Shown: positions 16,387 through 25,400 of the stretch, piece by piece
Layout: every line of letters starts with the position of its first letter
Position numbering within the stretch: the first letter of the stretch is position 1
NCBI GenBank assembly: GCA_910588075.1
Contig: CAJUOS010000024.1
Location: 1 to 33,580, forward strand
Source of the DNA: an uncultured Erysipelotrichaceae bacterium
GTDB taxonomy: Bacteria > Bacillota_I > Bacilli_A > Erysipelotrichales > Coprobacillaceae
Direction of reading: 5' to 3'
DNA: 33,580 nt
Translations under genes and position numbers: made by a program
The notes under the pieces: model-generated
Database searches by the model: none
Told to the model about the DNA's origin: nothing
The model's input: only the letters and a program-made list of their open reading frames with translations

Positions 16387-16730
16387 TGGAATTCATATGG
16401 TATCCTCGATGTAGTACATGCATAAAAGCAAATAAACATTTATTAGAAAAACATTTAACATTTACAACAAGACATATAGTAGAACAAACACCTTCTTTAG
16501 AGGAATTAAAGAATTGGATTCAAATATATAATCAAGGTATTAAGCCATTCTTTAATACATCAGGCCAAGTTTATCGTCAATTAGGTTTAAAAGATAAAAT
16601 TAATGATATGTCTATTGATGAAGCTGTAAAATTGTTAGCTTCAAATGGAATGTTAATCAAAAGACCACTACTTATTTTAGATGATCATATTATTATAGGA
16701 TATAAAAAAGAAATCTATGAGCAATTATAG
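16386..16730 (+). CDS. ArsC/Spx-family thioredoxin-fold protein
   Basis: Small (114 residues) thioredoxin-fold protein of the ArsC/Spx/YffB superfamily. WYPRCSTCIKANKHL gives a CxxC pair at Cys9 and Cys12. The central region has the usual ELKNWIQIYNQGIKPFFNTSG, and IKRPLLI carries the conserved Arg that precedes the cis-Pro. The genuine Spx regulator has the same fold and often a CxxC, but this protein is shorter and more like the YffB/ArsC-like reductase group, so it may be a glutathione- or thiol-linked reductase. Its ATG overlaps the tex stop codon. No arsenic genes are nearby, so an arsenate reductase role is not supported. Confidence 0.85.
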   Translation: MEFIWYPRCSTCIKANKHLLEKHLTFTTRHIVEQTPSLEELKNWIQIYNQGIKPFFNTSGQVYRQLGLKDKINDMSIDEAVKLLASNGMLIKRPLLILDDHIIIGYKKEIYEQL

Positions 16731-16734
16731 GTTT

Positions 16735-16767
16735 TTTTTGCATTTGAAATAGCATTTTTGCATTTGA
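16735..16767 (+). repeat. Direct repeat upstream of the LytTR gene (candidate operator)
   Basis: TTTTTGCATTTGA occurs exactly twice, at 16735-16747 and 16755-16767, separated by 7 bases. The 20-bp period is about two helical turns. LytTR regulators typically bind paired direct repeats on one DNA face upstream of their promoter, so this is a good candidate autoregulatory site. A weak TAATAT -10 follows at 16774. Confidence 0.6.
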
Positions 16768-16827
16768 TAGAAATAATATTGAAAATTATTTTTTTAATTG
16801 TTAAGGTAAAAAGGGAGGTCATAAGAT

Positions 16828-17265
16828 ATGAAAGTAAGAGTTAAAGAAAATGAAAAAATAACAGAAACAACAATTACGATAGAATATTTTCAATATAATG
16901 AAGATATAGAAAAAATAGTCAATACGCTTTCCCATCTTCATCAAACACTTACTTGTAAGAAAGATAAAAGTCTATATCAAATTTATGTTAAAGATATTTA
17001 TTATATAGAAGTTGTTGATGATAAAACCTTTGTTTATATTCAAAATGAATATTATGAAACACAATATAAATTATATGAATTGGAGAGATTATTAAGAGAT
17101 AATCATTTTATAAGAATTTCTAAATCATGTTTATTAAATCTTCATTATCTAAAAAGTGTTAAAGTTTATATTTATGGAAAATATGAAGCAACACTCATTA
17201 ATAATGAAAAGTTAATTATTAGTAGAAAATATATGCCTGAATTTAAACGAGCATTTCAATTATAG
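16828..17265 (+). CDS. LytTR-domain transcriptional regulator
   Basis: A 145-residue DNA-binding protein with no receiver domain. The first 45 residues are a short beta/alpha leader without phospho-acceptor motifs. Residues about 45-142 are a LytTR domain, seen in VKDIYYIEVVDDKTFVYI, YELERLLRDNHFIRISKSCL and LISRKYMPEFKRAF. A strong AAAGGGAGG precedes the ATG. The next gene, 9 bases away, encodes a four-helix membrane protein. This matches two-gene LytTR regulatory systems (such as HdrRM and BrsRM in streptococci), in which the membrane protein restrains the regulator. Its likely targets are its own promoter and the ABC genes downstream. Confidence 0.9.
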   Translation: MKVRVKENEKITETTITIEYFQYNEDIEKIVNTLSHLHQTLTCKKDKSLYQIYVKDIYYIEVVDDKTFVYIQNEYYETQYKLYELERLLRDNHFIRISKSCLLNLHYLKSVKVYIYGKYEATLINNEKLIISRKYMPEFKRAFQL

Positions 17266-17274
17266 GAGGGAAAT

Positions 17275-17679
17275 ATGAAACATTTTAAATATTTTTTAAC
17301 AATTACATGCACATCATTTACATTGGTTATTCTTATTAATACAATATTAATTCAATTTTGTTTATCTAATTTAACACTTCAATCTAATGAAGTATTAGAA
17401 ATTTTTATAATTTGCTTACTTATTGCAGGAATAAGTGTTGGTATGGATTTTATTCCTTATTTTAGTGATCATCTTATGATAAGTTCTTATTTTATTATGA
17501 TTGGTGTAGCTTCAGGAGCAGAATACATTCTTAATCAATCATTTTATTGGAGTGATTTTTTTGTTGAAGTATGTTTTTTAACACTGGTTTATTTAGGTGT
17601 ATGGTTTTGTTTATATCTAGAAGATGATAAGAAAATCCAGTCTATTAATGAGGAAATAGAAAAAAGAAACCAGAAGTAG
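17275..17679 (+). CDS. DUF3021-type four-helix membrane protein
   Basis: 134-residue integral membrane protein with four predicted helices: about 7-29, 41-59, 66-85 and 98-114, then a charged cytoplasmic tail rich in Lys and Glu. Its size, topology and position directly after a LytTR regulator match DUF3021 proteins. It starts 9 bases after the regulator with AGGAGGG overlapping the gap, so the pair is almost certainly co-translated. By analogy it may inhibit the regulator until a membrane signal is sensed (inference). No catalytic motif is visible. Confidence 0.8.
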   Translation: MKHFKYFLTITCTSFTLVILINTILIQFCLSNLTLQSNEVLEIFIICLLIAGISVGMDFIPYFSDHLMISSYFIMIGVASGAEYILNQSFYWSDFFVEVCFLTLVYLGVWFCLYLEDDKKIQSINEEIEKRNQK

Positions 17680-17753
17680 ACAATATGCAATCTAAAGTAT
17701 ATAGCTACAAAAAAGATAAAAATGATATGATGAGTGTGAAAGGGGAAAGAAAA

Positions 17754-18692
17754 ATGGAGAATATTATTACAGTTAAAAATTTAACAAAAAAGTATGGAGA
17801 TTTTATAGCATTAGATCAATTTTATTTAGATGTATATAAAGGTGAAATTCTAGGGCTTTTAGGTCCTAATGGTAGTGGGAAATCAACATGTATCAATACT
17901 ATTTTATCCTTATTACGTTTTGAAGAGGGAAGTGTGCATGTTTTTGGAAAAGCGATGAATCCATATGCTTATGATATTAAAATGCATATAGGTGTTGTTT
18001 TTCAAGATATTGCTGTTTTTGAAGAATTAACAGTTTATGAAAATATTGATTATTTTTGTGGATTGTATATCAAAGATAAGAAAACGAGAAAACAATATAA
18101 TGAAGATGCTATTCAGTTGGTAGGATTAGAAGAATTTAAGAAATTTAAACCAAAGCAGTTAAGTGGAGGTTTATTAAGAAGATTAAATATAGCTTGTGGT
18201 ATTGCTCATAAGCCATCACTTATCTTCTTAGATGAGCCAACTGTGGCAGTTGATCCACAAAGTCGTCATCATATATTAGAAGGAATAAAGACATTGAATG
18301 AACAAGGTGCAACTATTATTTATACTACTCATTATATGGAAGAAGTAGAATTGATTTGTAATCGTATTGTTATTATGGATAAAGGAAAAGTTATTGCACA
18401 AGGTACAGCTGATGAGTTAAAAAATATGATTGATTTAGGAGAAAGAGTAACAATTCTTGTTGAAAAGCAGGAAGATAAACTTGTGGAAATATTACAAAAA
18501 GATAGTGATATTTTAAAAGTTGAACAAATAGGACAAGAAGTTCATATTGCTTATTCAACACATGAAAATCATTTAGGAAAGCTTGTTGATATTCTTAAAG
18601 AAAATCGTATTCATTATCATAGTCTGTTTAGTGAAAGACCAACTTTAAATGATGTTTTCTTGGAATTGACAGGTAAGGAATTGAGGGATTAA
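17754..18692 (+). CDS. ABC transporter ATP-binding protein
   Basis: Nucleotide-binding subunit of an ABC-2 type exporter, 312 residues. Walker A is GPNGSGKST (37-45), the Q-loop is Gln84, the signature LSGGLLRR starts at 136 (Leu where Gln or Met is commoner), and Walker B is SLIFLDEP with catalytic Glu161, followed by the switch His in TTHYMEEVE. Residues about 220-312 form the C-terminal extension found in drug and antibiotic exporters (DrrA/CcmA-like). The ATG at 17754 follows AAGGGGAAAG; an earlier in-frame ATG at 17685 lacks a ribosome-binding site. It lies 74 bases after the DUF3021 gene and 1 base before the first permease. Confidence 0.93.
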   Translation: MENIITVKNLTKKYGDFIALDQFYLDVYKGEILGLLGPNGSGKSTCINTILSLLRFEEGSVHVFGKAMNPYAYDIKMHIGVVFQDIAVFEELTVYENIDYFCGLYIKDKKTRKQYNEDAIQLVGLEEFKKFKPKQLSGGLLRRLNIACGIAHKPSLIFLDEPTVAVDPQSRHHILEGIKTLNEQGATIIYTTHYMEEVELICNRIVIMDKGKVIAQGTADELKNMIDLGERVTILVEKQEDKLVEILQKDSDILKVEQIGQEVHIAYSTHENHLGKLVDILKENRIHYHSLFSERPTLNDVFLELTGKELRD

Positions 18693-18693
18693 T

Positions 18694-19815
18694 ATGCATA
18701 TATTTCATTATCAATTAAAATTATTACTTAGAGATAGAATTGTAATGTTTTGGACATTTATATTTCCAATAATTTTGGCTACTTTTTTTAATCTTGCTTT
18801 TTCAAAATTAAATAGTAGTGAAATGTTTGAACCAGCTCAATTAGCTATCATAGAACAAAAAGAGAATATTGAATTTAAGTCTTTAATTCAAGAATTATCA
18901 AAGGAAAATGATGATCAATTATTAGATGTTCAATATACCAGTTTATCAAAAGCTCAAGAACTTTTAAAAGAAGAAAAGATAGATGGGTATTTGATTATAA
19001 ATGATACATTTAAGATTTATATTAATAAAAATGGTATATCACAAACTATTATTAAAAATGTTGTTGACTCTTATTTACAAACAAGACATTCCATAGAAAC
19101 AATAGCAAAATTAAATCCTCAAAAATTAAAAGTAATTATTCAAAATAAAATAAATATGCAAAAAGATTATTTTCAAAGTCAAAATATTTCTTCATTAGAT
19201 GCAACTGTTGTATATTTTTATACTTTAATAGGTATGGCATGTATGTATGGAAGTTTCTTTGGGTTGAAAATATCTGTTCATACTGAAGCAAATTTAAGTC
19301 GACAAGGAACACGTATTCATATTGCTCCTACTCCAAAATGGAAGGTCATGTTAACTGGAACAATAGCAGCATTTCTATGTCAATATGTATCTATTATTTT
19401 GTTGTTTCTTTATCTTGTATATGGATTAAATATTGCTTTTGGAAATATGAGTGAGTATATATTATTATTGTGTGCTATTGGAACATGTGTTGGTGTCTTG
19501 TTAGGGGAGTTTGTCGGAAATGCATTCCATTTTAATGAGAATATTAAAACTTCTATTTTATCAGCTTCTTCACTCTTTCTTTCTTTTTTATCAGGAATGA
19601 TGGTTGTTGATATTAAATACTTAGTACAAGAGTATGTACCTATTTTAGGATATATTAATCCAGTGAGTTTAATTACTGATGCTTTGTATGCTTTATATTA
19701 TTATCCAACTTATGAACGATTTTATTTTAATATTTTTCTTTTGTGTATAGTTGCTCTTTTTCTTTTAGTTATTTCGATTTTATTTTTAAGGAGGAAACAA
19801 TATGATAGTCTTTAA
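18694..19815 (+). CDS. ABC-2 family permease (first subunit)
   Basis: 373-residue permease with the YhgE/ABC-2 layout: one N-terminal helix (FWTFIFPIILATFFNLAF), a large extracytoplasmic domain (about 40-165), then five membrane helices (about 170-370) with the conserved PVSLITDALYALYYY near the last loop. The topology fits exporters of lipids, peptides or drugs, but the substrate is unknown. It begins one base after the ATPase stop, with GAGG about 10 bases upstream. It overlaps the second permease by 14 bases, so the two are translationally coupled and probably form a heterodimer. Confidence 0.9.
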   Translation: MHIFHYQLKLLLRDRIVMFWTFIFPIILATFFNLAFSKLNSSEMFEPAQLAIIEQKENIEFKSLIQELSKENDDQLLDVQYTSLSKAQELLKEEKIDGYLIINDTFKIYINKNGISQTIIKNVVDSYLQTRHSIETIAKLNPQKLKVIIQNKINMQKDYFQSQNISSLDATVVYFYTLIGMACMYGSFFGLKISVHTEANLSRQGTRIHIAPTPKWKVMLTGTIAAFLCQYVSIILLFLYLVYGLNIAFGNMSEYILLLCAIGTCVGVLLGEFVGNAFHFNENIKTSILSASSLFLSFLSGMMVVDIKYLVQEYVPILGYINPVSLITDALYALYYYPTYERFYFNIFLLCIVALFLLVISILFLRRKQYDSL

Positions 19816-20956
19816 AAATTATTTTAAAGTTGCTAAACCATTTCTCCCAATGATTATTATTTATACATGTATTTTTGTTGCAGTTGCTATAATAACATCA
19901 ACAAATGGGATACAAACAGATACAGTTTATCAAGCAAATCAAACAAATATAGCATTTATTAATCGTGATAATGATACAAAATTAACAAAAGCCTTTTTAC
20001 ATTATATAAAAGACAATGCTCACTATATAGATTTAAAAGATGATGAAAGTGAAATGCGAGATGCTTTGTTTTTTAGAAAAGTTGATTATATCATGATTAT
20101 CCCTAAAAATTTTACAGAAGATTTTTTAAATCAAAAAGATGTAAAAATAGAAACAATGGATATCCCAGATTCTTATACATCTATTTATTCTAAAACATTA
20201 ATGAATAGATATTTGAATACTGCACAATTATATTTAAAATCTGATATGTCTTTAGAAGATATTGTTCAATCTATTCAAAAAGATTTGAATCAACATAGTT
20301 CAATAGAAATGAAAAAGGGGAATGTTCATGAACAAATATCAAGTGCTTCATCATTCTATAATTTTTCTAACTTTACTTTTCAATCAATTACAATTGTTGT
20401 AATAGCAATGGTTATGTTATCTTTTCATGAAGAGAAAGTGAAAAAGAGAAGTCTTGTTTCTGCTACTTCATATCAAAGTTTTAATCGTCAATTATTGCTT
20501 GCGAATATTATAACAGCTTTAGGAATATGGTTGTTATATATAGTTGTAAGTTTAATTCTTTATCAACAGGCAATGTTAACTTATCAAGGATTACTATTGA
20601 TTCTTAATTCATTAATATTTATGATATTTGTTTTTACTTTAAGTTTTTTCTTAACAATTATTACGAATCGAAAAACTGTCATTGATGGTATTTCAACAGT
20701 TATAGGATTAGGAACAAGTTTTATTGCAGGAGCTTTTGTTCCACAAGAATTACTTTCAGATTTTGTTTTAAGTATGGCAAAATTAACACCTTCATATTGG
20801 TATATTTCTAATAATAATGAAATTGCAAAAATATCATCATTATCTTGGGAAACTTTACAACCAATCATGATCAATATGGCTATTATTTTAGGATTTGCAT
20901 TGTTCTTTTATATTTGTATACAAATTACCAGTTATTTAAAATTAAAGAAAAATTGA
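19802..20956 (+). CDS. ABC-2 family permease (second subunit)
   Basis: 384-residue permease with the same architecture as its neighbour: an N-terminal helix (MIIIYTCIFVAVAIITS), an extracytoplasmic domain containing FRKVDYIMIIPKNFTEDF, and a helical C-terminal half with TVIDGISTVIGLGTSFIAGA and LAKLTPSYWYI-like sequence before the final helix. A perfect AAGGAGG sits inside the 3' end of the preceding gene. It ends with TGA and is followed by a strong terminator, closing the LytTR-DUF3021-ABC unit. Function as half of a heterodimeric exporter is inferred. Confidence 0.9.
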   Translation: MIVFKNYFKVAKPFLPMIIIYTCIFVAVAIITSTNGIQTDTVYQANQTNIAFINRDNDTKLTKAFLHYIKDNAHYIDLKDDESEMRDALFFRKVDYIMIIPKNFTEDFLNQKDVKIETMDIPDSYTSIYSKTLMNRYLNTAQLYLKSDMSLEDIVQSIQKDLNQHSSIEMKKGNVHEQISSASSFYNFSNFTFQSITIVVIAMVMLSFHEEKVKKRSLVSATSYQSFNRQLLLANIITALGIWLLYIVVSLILYQQAMLTYQGLLLILNSLIFMIFVFTLSFFLTIITNRKTVIDGISTVIGLGTSFIAGAFVPQELLSDFVLSMAKLTPSYWYISNNNEIAKISSLSWETLQPIMINMAIILGFALFFYICIQITSYLKLKKN

Positions 20957-20982
20957 TAGAAGGTTATTATCATTTTGAAAGA

Positions 20983-21018
20983 AAAAAACTCTTTGGCTTT
21001 ACAACAAAAGAGTTTTTT
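20983..21018. terminator. Bidirectional terminator between the permease and phosphofructokinase genes
   Basis: A6-CTCTTT (20983-20994) pairs perfectly with AAAGAG-T6 (21007-21018). It serves two convergent genes. Confidence 0.88.
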
Positions 21019-21026
21019 CTTTTTTA

Positions 21027-22268
21027 TTAATCTTGTTTTAAGTGATCTATATTGGCATAACAAGGAACACCATTTTCATATGTAATATTGACTTCTCCTT
21101 GAATAAGTGGATATAAATATTCATAAAGTTCTTTTGTTATATCATTATGTTTTTTGTTAATCCATTGAATAGGGATACGTTGTTCCATATTGGCAATTTG
21201 ACTAACATCTTTAAAATCACATTCTATAGTATATGGTTGATTATTAACACGATTAAAAACCATCATTACTCCAGTTTTACCAGTCATAGATGTCTTTACA
21301 GCATAACGTCCAATATCAAAAGATTCATCTAAATCAACTTTTGAGGCTATATGCATTGCACAACGTTGTAAAACATTAAGTTCAATACTTCTGACTTTAC
21401 ATTTGAATTCTTTGTATACCATTGTTTCTAATACTTTTCCAGTACCAGAATGTAAAATATGACCAAAAGCATCACGTTTAGCATATTGTGAATCAGAATC
21501 TAAAAATTCTCCATCTTCTGTTTTAATTCCTTCACTTACAGCAATAATTACACTTCTTTTTTTCTTAAATACTTCACGAATATCATTTAAGAAATTTTCT
21601 TTAATAAATGGCACTTCTGGAAGGTAGATTAAATCAGGGGCATCATTATATTTGGTTCTTGCTAGAGCACTCGCAGCAGTTAACCAACCAGCATTTCTCC
21701 CCATAATTTCTACAATAGTAACAGCATTTAACTTATAAATAGAACTATCATATGCAACCTCTAACATTGAAGTTGCAACATATTTAGCAGCTGAACCAAA
21801 TCCAGGTGTATGATCGGTTCCCATTAAATCATTATCAATTGTTTTTGGGATTCCTATAAAACGAATTGGTGATTTAATAATACTTGCATATTGTGATAAC
21901 TTTGCTACAGTGTCCATAGAATCATTACCACCAATATAATAGAAGTCTGTAATATTTAATTTTTCAAATGTTTGAAATAATAAATCATAAGTCTGAGAAT
22001 CTTCTACATATGTAGGTAGTTTATAACGACAAGAACCAAGATACATTGCTGGAGAATGTTTTAAGTCATCAAGTTTTTCTAAAGTATTAAAATTTTGTAA
22101 TAAGTCCATATATTTGTGTTCAAGTAATCCTTTGATTCCATTGATCATTCCATATACGTGATCAAATTGTTTTGTATCAATACATTCAGCAATAATTCCT
22201 GCTAAAGAAGCATTGATTGCAGCTGTTGGACCTCCTGATTGTCCAATAAAACAGTTTCTTTTTTTCAT
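21027..22268 (-). CDS. pfp: 6-phosphofructokinase, probably pyrophosphate-dependent
   Basis: Phosphorylates fructose-6-phosphate in glycolysis. The 413-residue sequence has the PFK fold: GQSGGPTAAINAS (9-21), YIGGNDSMDT (111-120), PKTIDNDLMGTDHTPGFGSA (141-160, catalytic Asp145) and EIMGRNAGWL. Two positions that separate phosphate donors point to pyrophosphate. Asp116 stands where ATP enzymes have Gly (GGDGS), and Lys142 stands where they have Gly (PGTIDND). PPi-dependent enzymes carry Asp and Lys there. The protein also exceeds the roughly 320 residues of typical bacterial ATP-PFK. GGAG precedes the minus-strand ATG. It is divergent from nifJ over 225 bases. Donor specificity is a prediction from family knowledge. 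Confidence 0.88.
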   Translation of the reverse strand: MKKRNCFIGQSGGPTAAINASLAGIIAECIDTKQFDHVYGMINGIKGLLEHKYMDLLQNFNTLEKLDDLKHSPAMYLGSCRYKLPTYVEDSQTYDLLFQTFEKLNITDFYYIGGNDSMDTVAKLSQYASIIKSPIRFIGIPKTIDNDLMGTDHTPGFGSAAKYVATSMLEVAYDSSIYKLNAVTIVEIMGRNAGWLTAASALARTKYNDAPDLIYLPEVPFIKENFLNDIREVFKKKRSVIIAVSEGIKTEDGEFLDSDSQYAKRDAFGHILHSGTGKVLETMVYKEFKCKVRSIELNVLQRCAMHIASKVDLDESFDIGRYAVKTSMTGKTGVMMVFNRVNNQPYTIECDFKDVSQIANMEQRIPIQWINKKHNDITKELYEYLYPLIQGEVNITYENGVPCYANIDHLKQD

Positions 22269-22493
22269 GATTAAACTCCTTTACTTTATTCTACATTATT
22301 CTACCATTTTTTACCTTTAAAAAAAAGTCAATTTAATGGGAAGATGAAGGAATATTAAAAAAATAAAACTAGTTAAAAGAAGTATAACCAAATATAGGAA
22401 TATTGATAATAAATTTAAGTGATTTTTAAATAATTGATATGGAAATTTGTTTTCAACAAGAGTATACTATACATATACAGGAGGAATTTATTT

Positions 22494-25400
22494 ATGTCAA
22501 AAAAGTATTTATCTATGGATGGTAATACTGCAGCTGCACATGTGGCTTATGCTTTTAGTGAAGTTGCAAGTATTTATCCAATTACCCCATCTTCTCCTAT
22601 GGCTGAAAATGCTGAAACTTGGGCTGCTCAAGGGAAGAAGAATATTTTTGGATCTGCTGTCAATGTTGTTGAAATGCAATCAGAAGCAGGTGCTGCTGGG
22701 GCAGTACATGGTGCATTACAAGGAGGCGCATTAGCAACAACTTTTACTGCATCACAAGGTTTGTTATTGATGATACCAAACTTATATAAAATTCAAGGTG
22801 AATTATTACCTGGTGTTTTCCATGTTGCTGCAAGAGCTCTTGCAACACGTTCATTAAATATTTTTGGAGATCATCAAGATGTATATGCTTGTCGTCAAAT
22901 TGGCGCACCTATGATATGTTCTCATAGTGTTCAAGAAGTTATGGATTTGGGAGGTATTGCTCATTTAACTGCTATTAAAGCAAGTGTACCAGTTATTCAT
23001 TTCTTTGATGGATTTAGAACTTCTCATGAAATTCAAAAAGTAGAAGTTATGGATTATGATGTATTAGAAAGTTTACTTGATAAAGAAGCTTTAAAGAAGT
23101 TTAAAGAAAATGCATTAAATCCACATACAAATCCAATTGAACGTGGTGGTGCTGAAAATGATGATATCTATTTCCAAGGTAGAGAAGCACAAAATCAACA
23201 TTATGAAGCAGTTGTTGAAGTTGTTGCAGATTATATGAAAAAGATTTCTGAAATTACAGGAAGAGAATATGCACCATTTACATATTATGGAGCAAGTGAT
23301 GCAACACGTGTTATTATTGCTATGGGTTCTGTTACTGAAACAGTTAAAGAAACAATTGATGAATTAACAAAACGTGGAGAAAAAGTTGGTTTAGTAAAAG
23401 TTCATTTATATAGACCATTCTCACCAAAATATTTATTAGATGTTTTACCAAAAACAGTAGAAAAAGTTGCTGTTTTAGATCGTACTAAAGAAATGGGAGC
23501 AACTGGTGAACCATTATACTTAGATGTTGTATCAGTTTTAAAAGATAAAGATATAAAAATGATTGGTGGACGTTATGGTATGGGTTCTAAAGATACCACT
23601 CCACGTCAAATTAAAGCAGTATATGATCATTTAAATGAAGAAGATCCATTTACATCATTTACAATTGGTATTATTGATGATGTTACACATCTATCATTGA
23701 AAGAAGATCCTGAATTTACTGTAGAAGCTGATTATACAGCTTGTTTATTCTATGGTTTAGGATCAGATGGAACAGTATCTGCTAATAAATCTTCTATTAA
23801 AATTATTGGAGATCATACTGATTTATATTCACAAGCATATTTTGCATATGATAGTAAAAAAGCAGGAGGAGCAACTCGTTCTAACTTGAGATTTGGACAT
23901 ACACCAATTCGTGCAACTTATTATGTAAATAATGCTGATTTTGTTTCATGTTCTTTAGATAACTATTGTTTAAAATATGATATGTTAAAGAATCTTAAAA
24001 AAGGTGGAACATTCTTATTAAATACTGAATTTAATGAAGAAGAAATTGTTGATTATTTACCAAATAAATTAAAGAAACAATTAGCTGATAAAGAGGCTAA
24101 ATTCTATATTATTAATGCAAATAAGATTGCTAATGAGATTGGAATGGGAAGAAGAACAAATACAATTTTACAATCTGCTTTCTTTGCATTAAATCCACAA
24201 ATTTTACCAATTGATAAAGCAGTAGAATATATGAAATCTATGGCTAAGAAAACATATGGTAAAAAAGGTGATGCTGTTGTTGAATTGAATTATAAAGCTA
24301 TTGATGCTGGAAAAGATGCTATTGTAGAAGTAAAAGTTGATTCTACATGGAGCAATTTAACAGTTAATGAAACACGTCAACGTACTGGTGATGATCATTT
24401 TGATAACTTTGTATCAATCATTAATTCATTAGATGGTTATGATTTACCAGTATCAGCATTTATGGATAAACTTGATGGTTCTATGCAATCAGGTGTTGCC
24501 ATTAAAGAAAAACGTGGTATTGCTATTGAAGTACCAAAATGGAATAAAGAAAATTGTATTCAATGTAATAACTGTGTTATGGTATGTCCTCATGCAACAA
24601 TTCGTGCATTCTTATTAGATGAAGATGAAATGAAGGCTTTACCACAAGATATTTCTAATGATGTCTTAAAACCAATGGGTAAAAATGTTGATGGTTTAGT
24701 ATATCGTATTCAAGTTTCACCAGATAACTGTGTTGGTTGTGGATTATGTGTAACTGAATGTCCAGGTATGAGAGGAAATAAAGCATTGACTATGGTTCCT
24801 GTTAAAGAAGAATTAGAAAATGCTGAATTAGCAGATTATATGTATTCTCATGTAGCATATAAAGCAGACCGTTATCCAACAACAACTGTTAAAGGTGTAG
24901 GATTTATGAGACCATACTTTGAAGTTTCTGGTGCATGTGGTGGATGTGGAGAAACTCCATACTATCGTTTAGCATCTCAATTATTTGGTAAAGATATGAG
25001 AATTGCTAATGCAACTGGATGTAGTTCTATTTATACAGGGTCAACACCATCAACTCCATGTACAGTTGATGAAAATGGACAAGGACCTGCATGGGCTAAC
25101 TCATTATTCGAAGATAATGCTGAATATGGATTTGGTATGAAATTAGCTGAAAATTATAAGACAAAATATATTTTAGAAACTATTGAAGCTCATAAAGATA
25201 ATTGTGAAACAGAATTACAAGAAGTTTTAAATAAATATGTAGAAGTTAAAGGTCAAAGAGAAGAAGAAAGAGCACTATATGATCAATTAATTACATTAGT
25301 AGAAGCATCACAGTGTGAGGGAATCAAAGCTTTATTAGATATGAAAGGTGATTTAGTTACAAAATCACAATGGATTGTCGGTGGAGATGGTTGGGCATAT

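Noticed and set aside
16386..16730. Arsenate reductase
   Set aside because: The fold is ArsC-like, but there are no arsenic-resistance neighbours and the CxxC/Spx-like features fit the general ArsC/Spx family better.
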